Shown: positions 33,044 through 41,278 of the stretch, one piece after another | How positions within the stretch are numbered: the first letter of the stretch is position 1 | Layout: every line of letters begins with the position of its first letter | Source: Phytohabitans maris | GTDB taxonomy: Bacteria > Actinomycetota > Actinomycetes > Mycobacteriales > Micromonosporaceae | Reading direction: 5' to 3' | NCBI RefSeq assembly: GCF_031085175.1 | Contig: NZ_JAVHUY010000029.1 | Location: forward strand, 1 to 64,000 | DNA length: 64,000 bases | The notes under the pieces: model-generated | What the model saw: the letters and a program-made list of their open reading frames with translations, nothing else | Told to the model about the DNA's origin: nothing | Database searches by the model: none | Translations under genes and position numbers: made by a program

Positions 33044-33126
33044 GTGCCCCGCATGTACGAAGCTTATTGCCGTAACGAGCTACAGTACTGACGCTAATTT
33101 TCGCGCGATCCTGGGGAGGAGCGTCA

Positions 33127-34143
33127 ATGCCCGTTGCCCGCATGACCGCAGGAGGTGCCTGCCTGCGTACCGCGCTCGTGTTGCTGGCGGCACTCGCCAT
33201 CAGCACATCCGCGTTCGCCGTCGACACGCCGGCGTCCGCCGGCCCGGCAGCCGCCGCCGCGCCGGCCTGGCCGCTGGTCCGGGAGGGGCAGCAAGGCGCA
33301 CAGGTACGCACGGTGCAGCACCTGCTGCGCCAGCGCGGCGAGACGATCGTCGCCGACGGCATCTTCCTCGGGCTGACCAAGGCCGCGGTCCAGCGGTTCC
33401 AGTCGGCCAACGGCCTCAGCGCCGACGGCATCGTCGGACCGCTCACCTGGCCGGTGCTGTTGGTCCCGCTGGACACCGGCGCCACCGGCGAGGCGGTGCG
33501 GGCGTTGCAGGTCCAGCTCAACCGGTACGCCGCCGGGCTGACCGTGGACGGTGTGCTCGCCGGACCCACGGCGGAGGCGGTGAGCGCGTTCAAGACCGAG
33601 CGGGGCCTCGGCAGCGGCTCCACAGTGGACGTCGCGGTCTGGCAGTGGCTGGTCGGCGGGGCGCCGTCCGTCGGCGGGTACGCGCTGCCGCTGTCGCGCG
33701 ACGTGCTGCCGCGCGGCGAGTACGACGATCCGCACCACGACTACCCGGCGATCGACCTGCCGGTGCCGACCGGGACGGCCGCGTACGCCAGCGCCGCCGG
33801 CACGGTCGCCGCGGTGAACGACAGCAGCTGCGGGATCGGTGTGGTGATCACCGACGCGAACGGCGTCCGGCACATCTACTGCCACTTCTCGCAGCGGGTC
33901 GCCGCGGGCGGCTCCACAGTGGTCGCCGGCCAGCTCGTCGGCTACACCGGAAACACCGGCAACTCCACCGGTCCGCACCTGCACTTCGGCATCAGGACCG
34001 GCACCACCAACCGGTGCCCGCAGCCGTTCCTGCTGGCCCTCTACGACGGTGTCGCGCCGCCCGCCCCGGCCACGTTGCCGACCACGGGCTGCTACTACGC
34101 GACCCCGAGCCCCGCCCGACCGCTGCTCGACCACCTCCACTAA
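33127..34143 (+). CDS. Secreted M23 (LytM-type) metallopeptidase with peptidoglycan-binding domains
   Basis: A 338-residue protein starting at ATG 33127 behind GGGGAGGAG. The signal peptide ends AISTSAFA. Two PG_binding_1 modules follow (about 53-112, QGAQVRTVQHLLRQRG ... DGIVGPLTWPVL; and 118-176). A C-terminal M23 domain has zinc ligands H203/H204 and D210 (PHHDYPAID), the H249-x3-H253 pair (HIYCH) and GPHLHFGI (H284, H286). This family cleaves peptide cross-links of peptidoglycan; together with the MepA-like enzyme it gives the island two different wall endopeptidases. The spacing to the next gene is 16 bp, so it is probably co-transcribed with the PL8-family gene. Confidence 0.9.
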   Translation: MPVARMTAGGACLRTALVLLAALAISTSAFAVDTPASAGPAAAAAPAWPLVREGQQGAQVRTVQHLLRQRGETIVADGIFLGLTKAAVQRFQSANGLSADGIVGPLTWPVLLVPLDTGATGEAVRALQVQLNRYAAGLTVDGVLAGPTAEAVSAFKTERGLGSGSTVDVAVWQWLVGGAPSVGGYALPLSRDVLPRGEYDDPHHDYPAIDLPVPTGTAAYASAAGTVAAVNDSSCGIGVVITDANGVRHIYCHFSQRVAAGGSTVVAGQLVGYTGNTGNSTGPHLHFGIRTGTTNRCPQPFLLALYDGVAPPAPATLPTTGCYYATPSPARPLLDHLH

Positions 34144-34159
34144 GGACGGACGTACGCCG

Positions 34160-36247
34160 ATGAGGAGCCTCGACCGTCGCACGTTGCTCATCGGCGGGTT
34201 GGCGGCCGGTGGTGCCGCCCTCGGCGCCGGCCTCCCGGACAGGCCGGCGCGCGCCGGGGGCCGGACCGACCTCGCCGCCGCGGCGGACGACTTCGCCCGG
34301 ATGCGCGCCCTGTGGCGGGCGCTGCACGTCACCTCCGGGTACGACCCGGCCGACCCGGGCATCGCGCCGGTGCTCACGACCATCACCGGCGAGGCGCAGC
34401 GGTGGTGGTCGGCGATGGCGAAGTCTTCCAGCCGCACGTACCTCTGGTCGGACGCCCAACTCGGCGTCCACCAGTCCTTCGCGATCCGGGACTCCTTCGC
34501 GCGGCTGCGGGCCATGGCCCTGGCTTGGGCCACCCCCGGCTCCGGTCTGGCCGGCCGGGACGACCTGCGCGCCGACACGGTGGCCGGCCTCGACTGGGTC
34601 GTCGGCCACTGGTGCAACGAGAACCGCGACCCCGTCGGCAACTGGTGCTTCTACCGCGACGGCTCGTTCATCCAGCACCACTACTACCCCTACGCCGGCG
34701 CGTACGGGGCGTCCATTCTCGACGCGCTCGCCCCGGTGCTGCGCACCGTCGCCGGCACGCCGTGGCAGGTCGACGCCCCGATCGTCGTCGAGTGGCTGCG
34801 CGAGGCGTTCGATCCGCTGATCTGGCGCGGCGGCTTCATGGACATGACCCGCGGGCGGACCATCGCCCGCCCGGACGAGCAGAGCCCGGTCACCGGCCAC
34901 GCCACCCCGGCGGCGGCGCTCGGCCTGCTCGGCGCCGCGCCCGCCGCCGAGACGGCCTGGCTCCGGTCGCTGCTCAAGGAGTGGATGCTCGCGGACGGCT
35001 ACCGCGCCGACCCGACACCGGCCCGCAACGTGCCGCTCCGCCTCGCGGCCCGCGTGCTGCTGGACGACGCGACCGTCACCCGCCGCGGCCCGCTGGCGGT
35101 GAGCAAGGTGTACCACCACCAGGACCGGGTGGTGCACCGGCGGGCCGACTGGGCGCTGGCCATCGCGATGCACTCCAGCCGTATCGCGAACTTCGAGTAC
35201 CTCAACGGCGAGAACACCCGCGGCTGGATCACCGCCGACGGCGCCACGTACCTCTACACGGCGGCCGAGCAGTACGGCGACGCGTACTGGCCCACCGTGA
35301 ACTCGGCCCGGCTCGCCGGCACCACGATCGACGTCCGCTCCCGTGCCGCCGGCGAGGGCGACGGCTACCGCAGCGGGGTCAACTGGGCCGGTGGCGCCAC
35401 CCTCGACGGGCGCTACACCGCCGCCGGGATGAACCTCGACGCGCAGGGGTCGTCGCTGACCGCCAAGAAGTCGTGGTTCTGCTTCGACCGCGAGGTGGTC
35501 GCCCTCGGCGCCCGCATCAACGCCACCGACGGGCGGCGGGTCGAGACGACCGTCGACAACCGCCAGATCTCCGCGTCCGGAGCGGAGAAGCTTCTGGTGA
35601 ACGGCGTGGAACGGGTGGCACAGGCCGGGTGGGTGGAGGAGCCGCAGACCCGCTGGGTCCACATCGGAGGGACCGGCGGCTACGTCTTCCCGACCCCTAC
35701 GCTGGTCGACTTCCGGCGGGAGGCGCGCACCGGCCGCTGGACCGACGTCAACACGCACCCGACGTACGCGGGCTACACCGGCGCGCTCACCCGCAACTAC
35801 CTCGCCGCGTGGATCGACCACGGTACGGACCCGGCCAACGCCGGCTACGCGTACGTCATCCTGCCGACCGCCACGCCGGAGCAGACGGCGGCGTACGCGG
35901 CGCGACCGGACGCGGTGGTGGTCGCCAACACGGCCAGCGTCCAGGCGGCCCGGTCGTCGAGCGCGCGGGTCCTCGCGGCGAACTTCTGGGCCGCCGCCAG
36001 CGCCTCCGTGGTCACCAGCCTGGACCCGGGCTCGGTCGTGCTGATGGAGGGCGACGGTGAGATCGCCGTCGCGGTCGCCGACCCGACCCACCAGGCCAGC
36101 CGGATCCGGCTGACCGTCGACCTCGGCGCCACCCGCGTCGTCGCCGCCGACCCGGGCATCACCGTGACCGCGCTTGCCCCGCTCACGTTCACGGTCTCGG
36201 TGGCGGGCGCGGCGGGCGCGACCAGGACGCTTCGGGCCGCCCGGTGA
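34160..36247 (+). CDS. Polysaccharide lyase family 8 (hyaluronate/chondroitin/xanthan lyase-like), probably internally shortened
   Basis: A 695-residue Tat-exported protein (MRSLDRRTLLIGGLAAGGAALG). The N-terminal alpha/alpha-toroid and C-terminal beta-sandwich domains of PL8 are recognisable: YRDGSFIQHHYYPYAGAYG with the family His and, nine residues on, Tyr; RIANFEYLNGENTRGW; YLYTAAEQYGDAYWPT; and AAWIDHG near the end. From memory of PL8 alignments, a segment of about 100 residues is normally found between the GNWWDWEIG-type motif (here DPVGNW, about residue 160) and the YRDGSF motif. That segment carries the catalytic Asn (GANRVD-type). Here the two motifs abut (GNWCFYRDGSF). The frame is otherwise intact. 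The enzyme may be inactive or altered. The start ATG 34160 has AGGACGGA upstream. Confidence 0.8.
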   Translation: MRSLDRRTLLIGGLAAGGAALGAGLPDRPARAGGRTDLAAAADDFARMRALWRALHVTSGYDPADPGIAPVLTTITGEAQRWWSAMAKSSSRTYLWSDAQLGVHQSFAIRDSFARLRAMALAWATPGSGLAGRDDLRADTVAGLDWVVGHWCNENRDPVGNWCFYRDGSFIQHHYYPYAGAYGASILDALAPVLRTVAGTPWQVDAPIVVEWLREAFDPLIWRGGFMDMTRGRTIARPDEQSPVTGHATPAAALGLLGAAPAAETAWLRSLLKEWMLADGYRADPTPARNVPLRLAARVLLDDATVTRRGPLAVSKVYHHQDRVVHRRADWALAIAMHSSRIANFEYLNGENTRGWITADGATYLYTAAEQYGDAYWPTVNSARLAGTTIDVRSRAAGEGDGYRSGVNWAGGATLDGRYTAAGMNLDAQGSSLTAKKSWFCFDREVVALGARINATDGRRVETTVDNRQISASGAEKLLVNGVERVAQAGWVEEPQTRWVHIGGTGGYVFPTPTLVDFRREARTGRWTDVNTHPTYAGYTGALTRNYLAAWIDHGTDPANAGYAYVILPTATPEQTAAYAARPDAVVVANTASVQAARSSSARVLAANFWAAASASVVTSLDPGSVVLMEGDGEIAVAVADPTHQASRIRLTVDLGATRVVAADPGITVTALAPLTFTVSVAGAAGATRTLRAAR

Positions 36248-36301
36248 GGCGGACCCGATCGATGGCACAGGTTTCGAGGAGTCGAGTCTCAGGAGGGTTC
36301 G

Positions 36302-37273
36302 ATGGGTTCGCGTTCGATGGTCCTGGCAGCCGCGCTCGCCGCGCTGGTCGGCGCCGGGCTGACGGGGTCCGCCTCGGCGGCCGAGCCGCCCGCGGCTCAG
36401 GCGGCGCCGGCGGGGATGCACCGCTTCGTGGTGTCGATCGGGAAGGTGGACGCCGGTTCGCGGCAGAACTGGAACCGGCTCGGCATGTACACGCTGACCG
36501 ACAGCGGTGAGGTGTCGGAGGTGCACTGGCACTGGACCCAGCGGGAACGGGTCAGCCGGAGCTACACCGGTGTCCCGGCGGCCAACTGCGGGGCGCGCAA
36601 CTGCAACGTGCAGACCGGCAACGGCTTCCAGAGCGGGAGCGCCCCGGACCGTCTACAGGGGACGTACACGGTGAGCGGCTCGGTGCTGCGGATCACCTGG
36701 AGCACCGGGATATGGGAGGAGTGGACGGTCAGCGAGCCGGTGCCGGGCAAGCTGGCCAAGCTCGCCTTCCGGGGCAACAACTTCGGCGCCACCCACGGCT
36801 TCGGGTACGGCAGCGAGGCGGCCTTCACCACGCGCGCGTCGATGGCGCAGATCGCCGCGGCCAACCACGACGCGTTCGTCCACACGTACTACCTGTGGAA
36901 GACCGACTCCAACCAGGTCGGGTACGTCGACCAGGGCACCGGAAGCCCGTTCTGGTACCGGGACTTCACCGTCTGCACCGGCAGCCGCTGCGCGGCCGGG
37001 CGTACCGACAAGGCGCAGTACTACATCTCCCGGCCGAACACGTCCGCCACGGACCGGCGGGACACGCTCTGGCACTGGTTCACCGCGAACGCGGACGGCC
37101 GCGGCGAGTTCTGCTACACCGGCAACTCCCACGTGAAGCCGATGCTGGAGATCGTCGACAGCGACGGGGTGCTGCACGGCTGGGTCGGCGTGGAGGCGTC
37201 CATCAACCAGACCGTGCCGGCCCAGGGCGCCAACGCCGACGACATCGGCGTCTTCGCCATCGCCGATGTCTGA
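36302..37273 (+). CDS. Secreted protein of unknown function
   Basis: A 323-residue protein from ATG 36302 behind GGAGGG. A clear Sec signal peptide (MGSRSMVLAAALAALVGAGLTGSASA). The mature part is rich in aromatic residues and beta-type sequence, with four cysteines in a CGARNC and CTGSRC pattern that suggests two local disulfides. Segments such as SEVHWHWTQRERVSRSYTG, GNNFGATHGFGYGSEAAF and YYLWKTDSNQVGYVDQG have no motif I recognise. It lies 54 bp after the PL8-family gene and 10 bp before the NAGPA-like gene, so it is probably part of the same secreted set; its function is unknown. Confidence 0.75.
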   Translation: MGSRSMVLAAALAALVGAGLTGSASAAEPPAAQAAPAGMHRFVVSIGKVDAGSRQNWNRLGMYTLTDSGEVSEVHWHWTQRERVSRSYTGVPAANCGARNCNVQTGNGFQSGSAPDRLQGTYTVSGSVLRITWSTGIWEEWTVSEPVPGKLAKLAFRGNNFGATHGFGYGSEAAFTTRASMAQIAAANHDAFVHTYYLWKTDSNQVGYVDQGTGSPFWYRDFTVCTGSRCAAGRTDKAQYYISRPNTSATDRRDTLWHWFTANADGRGEFCYTGNSHVKPMLEIVDSDGVLHGWVGVEASINQTVPAQGANADDIGVFAIADV

Positions 37274-37283
37274 GGGCAAGGAG

Positions 37284-38936
37284 ATGCGACGGCCACTGGC
37301 TCTGGCACTGCTGCCGGCGCTCCTCACCGCCGCCGCGGTCGGGATCGGCCCGGGCGCCGGGTACGCCGATCCGGTGCGGCCGCCGGTCGCGGTCAGCCCG
37401 GCGTACGGCGGCGCGCGGGTCGAGGCCGCGGCGGCGGACGTCGGGACGTACGCGGCGACCCGGCTCGCGCCCGGCCTGACGCTGAGCGACTTCAGCACGA
37501 CCGGCCCCAACAAGGGCGCCATCCTCACCGCCGACCTGACCGAGCCGACGCTGAAACCGAAGTACCTCAACCCGGGTACCGTCGGTGCGACCGCGACGCT
37601 GACCACGCAGGCCAACCGGGCCGGCGCGGTGGCGGCGGTCAACGGCGACTTCTTCGACATCGGCGCGACCGGGGCGCCGCGCGGCGTCGGGATCGACGGC
37701 GGCGGCCTGCTGCACGGCCCCGCCTCGGGCTGGAACAACGCGGCCGCGCTCTACGCGGCCGGCGCCGGCACCCGGGGCGGGCTGGCCAGCGTCTTCCTGG
37801 ACGCGACGGTGACGCTGCCGGGCGGGGCGGTGCTGACCGCCAGCAACCTCAACTCGCCGAACATCGCCGCGAACGGCATCGGCATCTACAACCCGCTCTG
37901 GGGCGACGAGCCGCGCAGCCAGGTGCTCGACGGCGCGACCCGGTCCCGCGAGATCGAGATCAGCGGCGGCGCGGTGAGCAAGGTGAGCACCAGCCCGGGC
38001 GGCAAGGTGGCCGCCGGCACGGTGGTCGTGCTCGGCGTGGGTACCGGCGCGGACGCCCTCGCCGGGCTGCGGGTCGGCGACGTGGCGACCGTCGACTACC
38101 GGCCGCGCGGCGGCGACGGCGCGCAGGTCGCCATCGGCGGAAACCTCGTGCTGGTACGGGATGGCATGGTCACCACGACGTCGCATCCGCGCAATCCGCG
38201 CACGGCGGTCGGGTTCTCCGCGGACGGGCTGCGGATGTGGCTGGTCGTCGTCGACGGCAGGTCCGGCACCAGCGTCGGGATGACCTACGTCGAGCTGGCC
38301 AACTTCATGAAGTCACTCGGCGCCGACGACGCGCTCAACCTGGACGGCGGCGGATCGTCCACATTGGTCGCCCGGATGCCCGGCGCCACCGGCGTCTCGG
38401 TGCGCAACACCCCGTCCGACGGCGCGCAGCGCCCGGTGCCCAACGGCATCGGCTTCGTCTCCACCGCCCAACCGGCCGCCTGCGTCTCGGCCAACCTGAA
38501 CCTCACCGGCTACCCGGCGCTCTCCGCCGGCGCGACGGGGCCGGCCGTGACGGCCGCGCAGTGCCTGCTGATGGACGCCGGCTTCGGCACCGGCGCGGCT
38601 GGCCCCACCGGCACGTTCGACACCGGCACCGCCGCGGCCACCACCCGGTTCCAGCAGGACCGCGGGCTCACCGCCACCGGTACCGTCGACGCGCGCACAT
38701 GGACCGCGCTGCTCGCCGCCGGCGACACCCCGATCCTGCGCAACGGGTCGACCGGGTATCCCGTCACGCGCCTGCAACGGGCCCTGACCGCCGCGCTCGG
38801 GCGGAGCGTCGGCATCGACGGCGCGTTCGGTCCCGTCACCGAGCGCGCGGTCCGCGACTACCAGACCGCCCGCGGGCTCGGCGTGGACGGTGTCGTCGGC
38901 ACCCAGACCTGGGGCGCGCTCCAGGCCGGCAGGTAA
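37284..38936 (+). CDS. Secreted phosphodiester glycosidase (NAGPA) family protein with two peptidoglycan-binding domains
   Basis: A 550-residue protein. ATG 37284 gives a signal peptide (RRPLALALLPALLTAAAVGIGPGAGYA); the in-frame ATG at 37266 has no ribosome site. The central domain (about 100-400) matches the phosphodiester glycosidase family (PF09992): VNGDFFDIG, NPRTAVGFS, LVVVDGRS and the hallmark ALNLDGGGSSTL. Family members remove N-acetylglucosamine from phosphodiester-linked sugars; bacterial ones probably act on wall polymers. Two PG_binding_1 modules (about 415-475 and 485-550, ending DGVVGTQTWGALQAGR) anchor it to the wall. The last 235 bp are closely paralogous to the end of the next gene. 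Confidence 0.85.
   Translation: MRRPLALALLPALLTAAAVGIGPGAGYADPVRPPVAVSPAYGGARVEAAAADVGTYAATRLAPGLTLSDFSTTGPNKGAILTADLTEPTLKPKYLNPGTVGATATLTTQANRAGAVAAVNGDFFDIGATGAPRGVGIDGGGLLHGPASGWNNAAALYAAGAGTRGGLASVFLDATVTLPGGAVLTASNLNSPNIAANGIGIYNPLWGDEPRSQVLDGATRSREIEISGGAVSKVSTSPGGKVAAGTVVVLGVGTGADALAGLRVGDVATVDYRPRGGDGAQVAIGGNLVLVRDGMVTTTSHPRNPRTAVGFSADGLRMWLVVVDGRSGTSVGMTYVELANFMKSLGADDALNLDGGGSSTLVARMPGATGVSVRNTPSDGAQRPVPNGIGFVSTAQPAACVSANLNLTGYPALSAGATGPAVTAAQCLLMDAGFGTGAAGPTGTFDTGTAAATTRFQQDRGLTATGTVDARTWTALLAAGDTPILRNGSTGYPVTRLQRALTAALGRSVGIDGAFGPVTERAVRDYQTARGLGVDGVVGTQTWGALQAGR
38701..38935 (+). repeat. Paralogous peptidoglycan-binding module, copy 1
   Basis: Encodes WTALLAAGDTP ... DGVVGTQTWGALQAGR, the last module of the NAGPA-like protein. 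It is strongly similar at DNA level to 40420-40655 at the end of the next gene, with identical opening (GGACCGCGCTGCTCGCCGCC) and closing (GGCCGGCAGGT) sequences. Confidence 0.8.
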
Positions 38937-38957
38937 CGAGAACCAGAAAGGTCACTT

Positions 38958-40655
38958 GTGGACAGTACAGTCGTCGCGGTCGCCGCGCTGGCGAGCACGC
39001 TCGCCGCCGGCCTCGCCCCCGCACCCGTGGCCGCCACCGCCCAGGTGGTGTCGTACCACGGATACCGTGTCACCGTCCCCGCCAGCTGGCGCGTGGTGGA
39101 CCTGGACCGCACCCCGTCGGCGTGCGTCCGGTTCGACTCGCCCACCGTCTACCTCGGACATCCGGGCGACCAGTCGACCTGCCCGGCCGGTCTGGTCGGG
39201 CGCGGCGCCGGGCTCGTCGTCGAACCCATCGACGCCACGCTGGCCGGACGGGTGGGCGCCGACGCGCGGACCACCGCCCCGGGCACCGCCGCCGCGCCGC
39301 CGACCACGCCGTCCCGGGACGGCACGATCCAGGTCGCGGTCGAGAGCGCCGGGGTACTGGTCACCGCGGTGCACGGCGGGGCGGACGAGGTGGCCGTCCG
39401 GCAGGTGCTGGAGTCGGCCGGCCTCACCGCCGGCGCCGTCCCGGCCCGGCTGCCGGCATCCGCCCAACCGCCACGCACCGCTGCGGCGAGCCCGCAGCCG
39501 GGCACCTTCCTGGGCCGGGGCTTCGACGCCTGCGCCGCGCCGTCACAGGCCACGATGGACGCTTGGCTGACCTCGTCCCCGTACCGGGCGGTCGGTGTCT
39601 ACATCAGCGGCGGCCTGCGCGCCTGCGCCCAGCCCAACCTCACCGCGTCCTGGGTGGACACCCAGACCGCCAAGGGCTGGCACCTGATCCCGCTCGATGT
39701 CGGCCGGCAGGCGCCCTGCTCCAGCTACAGCTCCAAGATTTCCAGCACCCCGGCCACCGCGAAGGCGCAGGGCGGCGACGCCGCCGCGACGTCGGTGACC
39801 GCGGCGCAGGCGCTGGGAATCCCGGCCGGCAGCGCCATCTACGCCGACATCGAGGGGTACGGCAGCGGAGCCTCGTGCACGGCGGCCGTGCTGTCGTACC
39901 TGTCCGGCTGGACCGAGGCGCTGCACGCCCGCGGCTACCTGTCCGGGCTGTACTCCAGCGCCTCCTCCGGCATCCGGGACGCCGCCAACGCCTACACCAA
40001 CACCGGGTACACCCGCGTCGACCACATCTGGTTCGCCTGGTGGAACGACGCCGTCAACACCGACAGCGGCCCGTACGCGCCCGCCTCGTACTGGGGCGAC
40101 CACCAGCGGATCCACCAGTACCAGGGCAACGTCAGCGAGACCTGGGGCGGCAGGTCGGTCAACATCGACCGCAACTACCTCGACGTGGCCGCCGGCCCGG
40201 TCGAGCCACCGCCGCCCTGCGCCGGCACCAATGTGGACTTCGCCGCCTATCCACCGCTCGGCGAGGGAGCCACGGGTGCCCCGGTGACCGCCGCCCAGTG
40301 CCTGCTGGACCCCGCCGGCACCCCCTCCGGCACCTTCGACGCCGCCACTATCGCGGCGACCCGCGCCTTCCAGCAGGCCCACAACCTGCCCGTCACCGGA
40401 CAGGTCGAGGCGCACACCTGGACCGCGCTGCTCGCCGCCGGCGACACACCCACCCTCCGCTCCGGCTCCACCGGCCCGGCGGTACGCCGCCTCCAGCGGG
40501 CACTGACCGCTGCCCTGTCCCGCACCGTCGCCGTCGACGGCGTCTTCGGAAGCCAGACCGACCAGGCGGTACGCGACTACCAGACCTCCCGCGCGCTCGC
40601 CTCGGACGGGGTCGTGGGCGGGCAGACCTGGGGCGCCCTGCAGGCCGGCAGGTGA
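38958..40655 (+). CDS. Secreted DUF1906 glycoside-hydrolase-like protein with two peptidoglycan-binding domains
   Basis: A 565-residue protein from GTG 38958, with AGAAAGG upstream. A short signal region (AALASTLAAGLAPAPVAATA) precedes an unassigned N-terminal domain of about 130 residues (VSYHGYRVTVPASWRVVDL). A DUF1906 (Rv2525c-like) domain follows at about 175-400, with GRGFDACAAPSQATMDAW, AVGVYISGG, IYADIEGY, GLYSSASSG and IHQYQGN. Its TIM-barrel fold and acidic residues resemble GH25-type lysozymes, so wall glycan cleavage is plausible but unproven. Two C-terminal PG_binding_1 modules are close paralogues of those in the preceding gene, 21 bp upstream, so the two are probably co-transcribed and share a domain by duplication. 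Confidence 0.85.
   Translation: MDSTVVAVAALASTLAAGLAPAPVAATAQVVSYHGYRVTVPASWRVVDLDRTPSACVRFDSPTVYLGHPGDQSTCPAGLVGRGAGLVVEPIDATLAGRVGADARTTAPGTAAAPPTTPSRDGTIQVAVESAGVLVTAVHGGADEVAVRQVLESAGLTAGAVPARLPASAQPPRTAAASPQPGTFLGRGFDACAAPSQATMDAWLTSSPYRAVGVYISGGLRACAQPNLTASWVDTQTAKGWHLIPLDVGRQAPCSSYSSKISSTPATAKAQGGDAAATSVTAAQALGIPAGSAIYADIEGYGSGASCTAAVLSYLSGWTEALHARGYLSGLYSSASSGIRDAANAYTNTGYTRVDHIWFAWWNDAVNTDSGPYAPASYWGDHQRIHQYQGNVSETWGGRSVNIDRNYLDVAAGPVEPPPPCAGTNVDFAAYPPLGEGATGAPVTAAQCLLDPAGTPSGTFDAATIAATRAFQQAHNLPVTGQVEAHTWTALLAAGDTPTLRSGSTGPAVRRLQRALTAALSRTVAVDGVFGSQTDQAVRDYQTSRALASDGVVGGQTWGALQAGR
40420..40655 (+). repeat. Paralogous peptidoglycan-binding module, copy 2
   Basis: Second copy of the module at 38701-38935, at the end of the DUF1906 gene. 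The preceding module (CLNLTGYPALSAG-like, here CAGTNVDFAAYPPLGEG) is also related. The copies differ mainly in the middle, so they are an old tandem duplication or under gene conversion at the ends. Confidence 0.8.
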
Positions 40656-40732
40656 CCGCCGTGGACGTCTGACCCGTACCGGGGGCGCTGACTACGGGCG
40701 CTGGAGCGGGAGGGTCCGCCGTTGCGCGTATC

Positions 40733-41278
40733 TCAGGTCCCGACGAACTCCTCGCCCAGCAGCGCGCGCAGCCGGGTGAGCGCCCGCGCGCTGCGGGTCT
40801 TGACCACCGACGCGGAGACGTCGAGGATCTCGGCGACCGTCTCCACGCTCTGGTCCTCCCAGTAGCGCAGCACGACGATCGCCTGGTCGCGGAGCGATAG
40901 CGTGGCCAGCGCCCGCATCAGCGTGACGTGCACCTCGGCCGCCGGCTGCGGTGGCCGCACCGCGGACTCGGGCAGTTCGGCCACCACCACCTCGCCGCTG
41001 CTGCGCCGCTTGCGCTGGTCGAAGAGGGCGTTCATGAGCACGCGGCGGCTGTACGCGTTGAGGTTGTCGCTGCGCCGGACCCGCCCCCAGGAGGCGTACA
41101 TGCGGGTGAGCGCGGTCTGGGTCAGGTCCTGGGCCAGGTGCCAGTCGCCGCACAGCAGGAAGGCGGTGCGGCGCAGGCCGTGCGCGGTCGCCGCGACGAA
41201 CTCGGTGAACTCCTCGTCCTGGGCGGCCCGCTGCCGCTGGCGGGCCCGGCTCCACCGGGCGATCGGACCCTCGGTCAC
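40733..41278 (-). CDS. SigE-family RNA polymerase sigma-70 factor (ECF type)
   Basis: A 181-residue ECF sigma factor of the actinobacterial SigE family. Region 2 is EFTEFVAATAHGLRRTAFLLCGDWHLAQDLTQTAL ... YASWGRVRRSDNLNAYSRRVLMNAL (core binding and -10 recognition). Region 4 is LSLRDQAIVVLRYWEDQSVETVAEILDVSASVVKTRSARALTRLR (-35 recognition HTH). GTG 41278 overlaps the upstream stop as GTGA and follows GGGGGAAGG. The coupled upstream gene encodes a membrane protein that probably acts as its anti-sigma factor or signal sensor. In this operon the membrane protein comes first. It converges on the DUF1906 gene across 77 bp in which I see nothing notable. Confidence 0.9.
   Translation of the reverse strand: MTEGPIARWSRARQRQRAAQDEEFTEFVAATAHGLRRTAFLLCGDWHLAQDLTQTALTRMYASWGRVRRSDNLNAYSRRVLMNALFDQRKRRSSGEVVVAELPESAVRPPQPAAEVHVTLMRALATLSLRDQAIVVLRYWEDQSVETVAEILDVSASVVKTRSARALTRLRALLGEEFVGT

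Noticed and set aside
29371-33054. Minus-strand open frame of 1227 codons opposite the RHS gene, as a possible immunity or antisense gene
   Set aside because: Val/Arg/Gly-rich shadow of the RHS repeats; no start site or domain.
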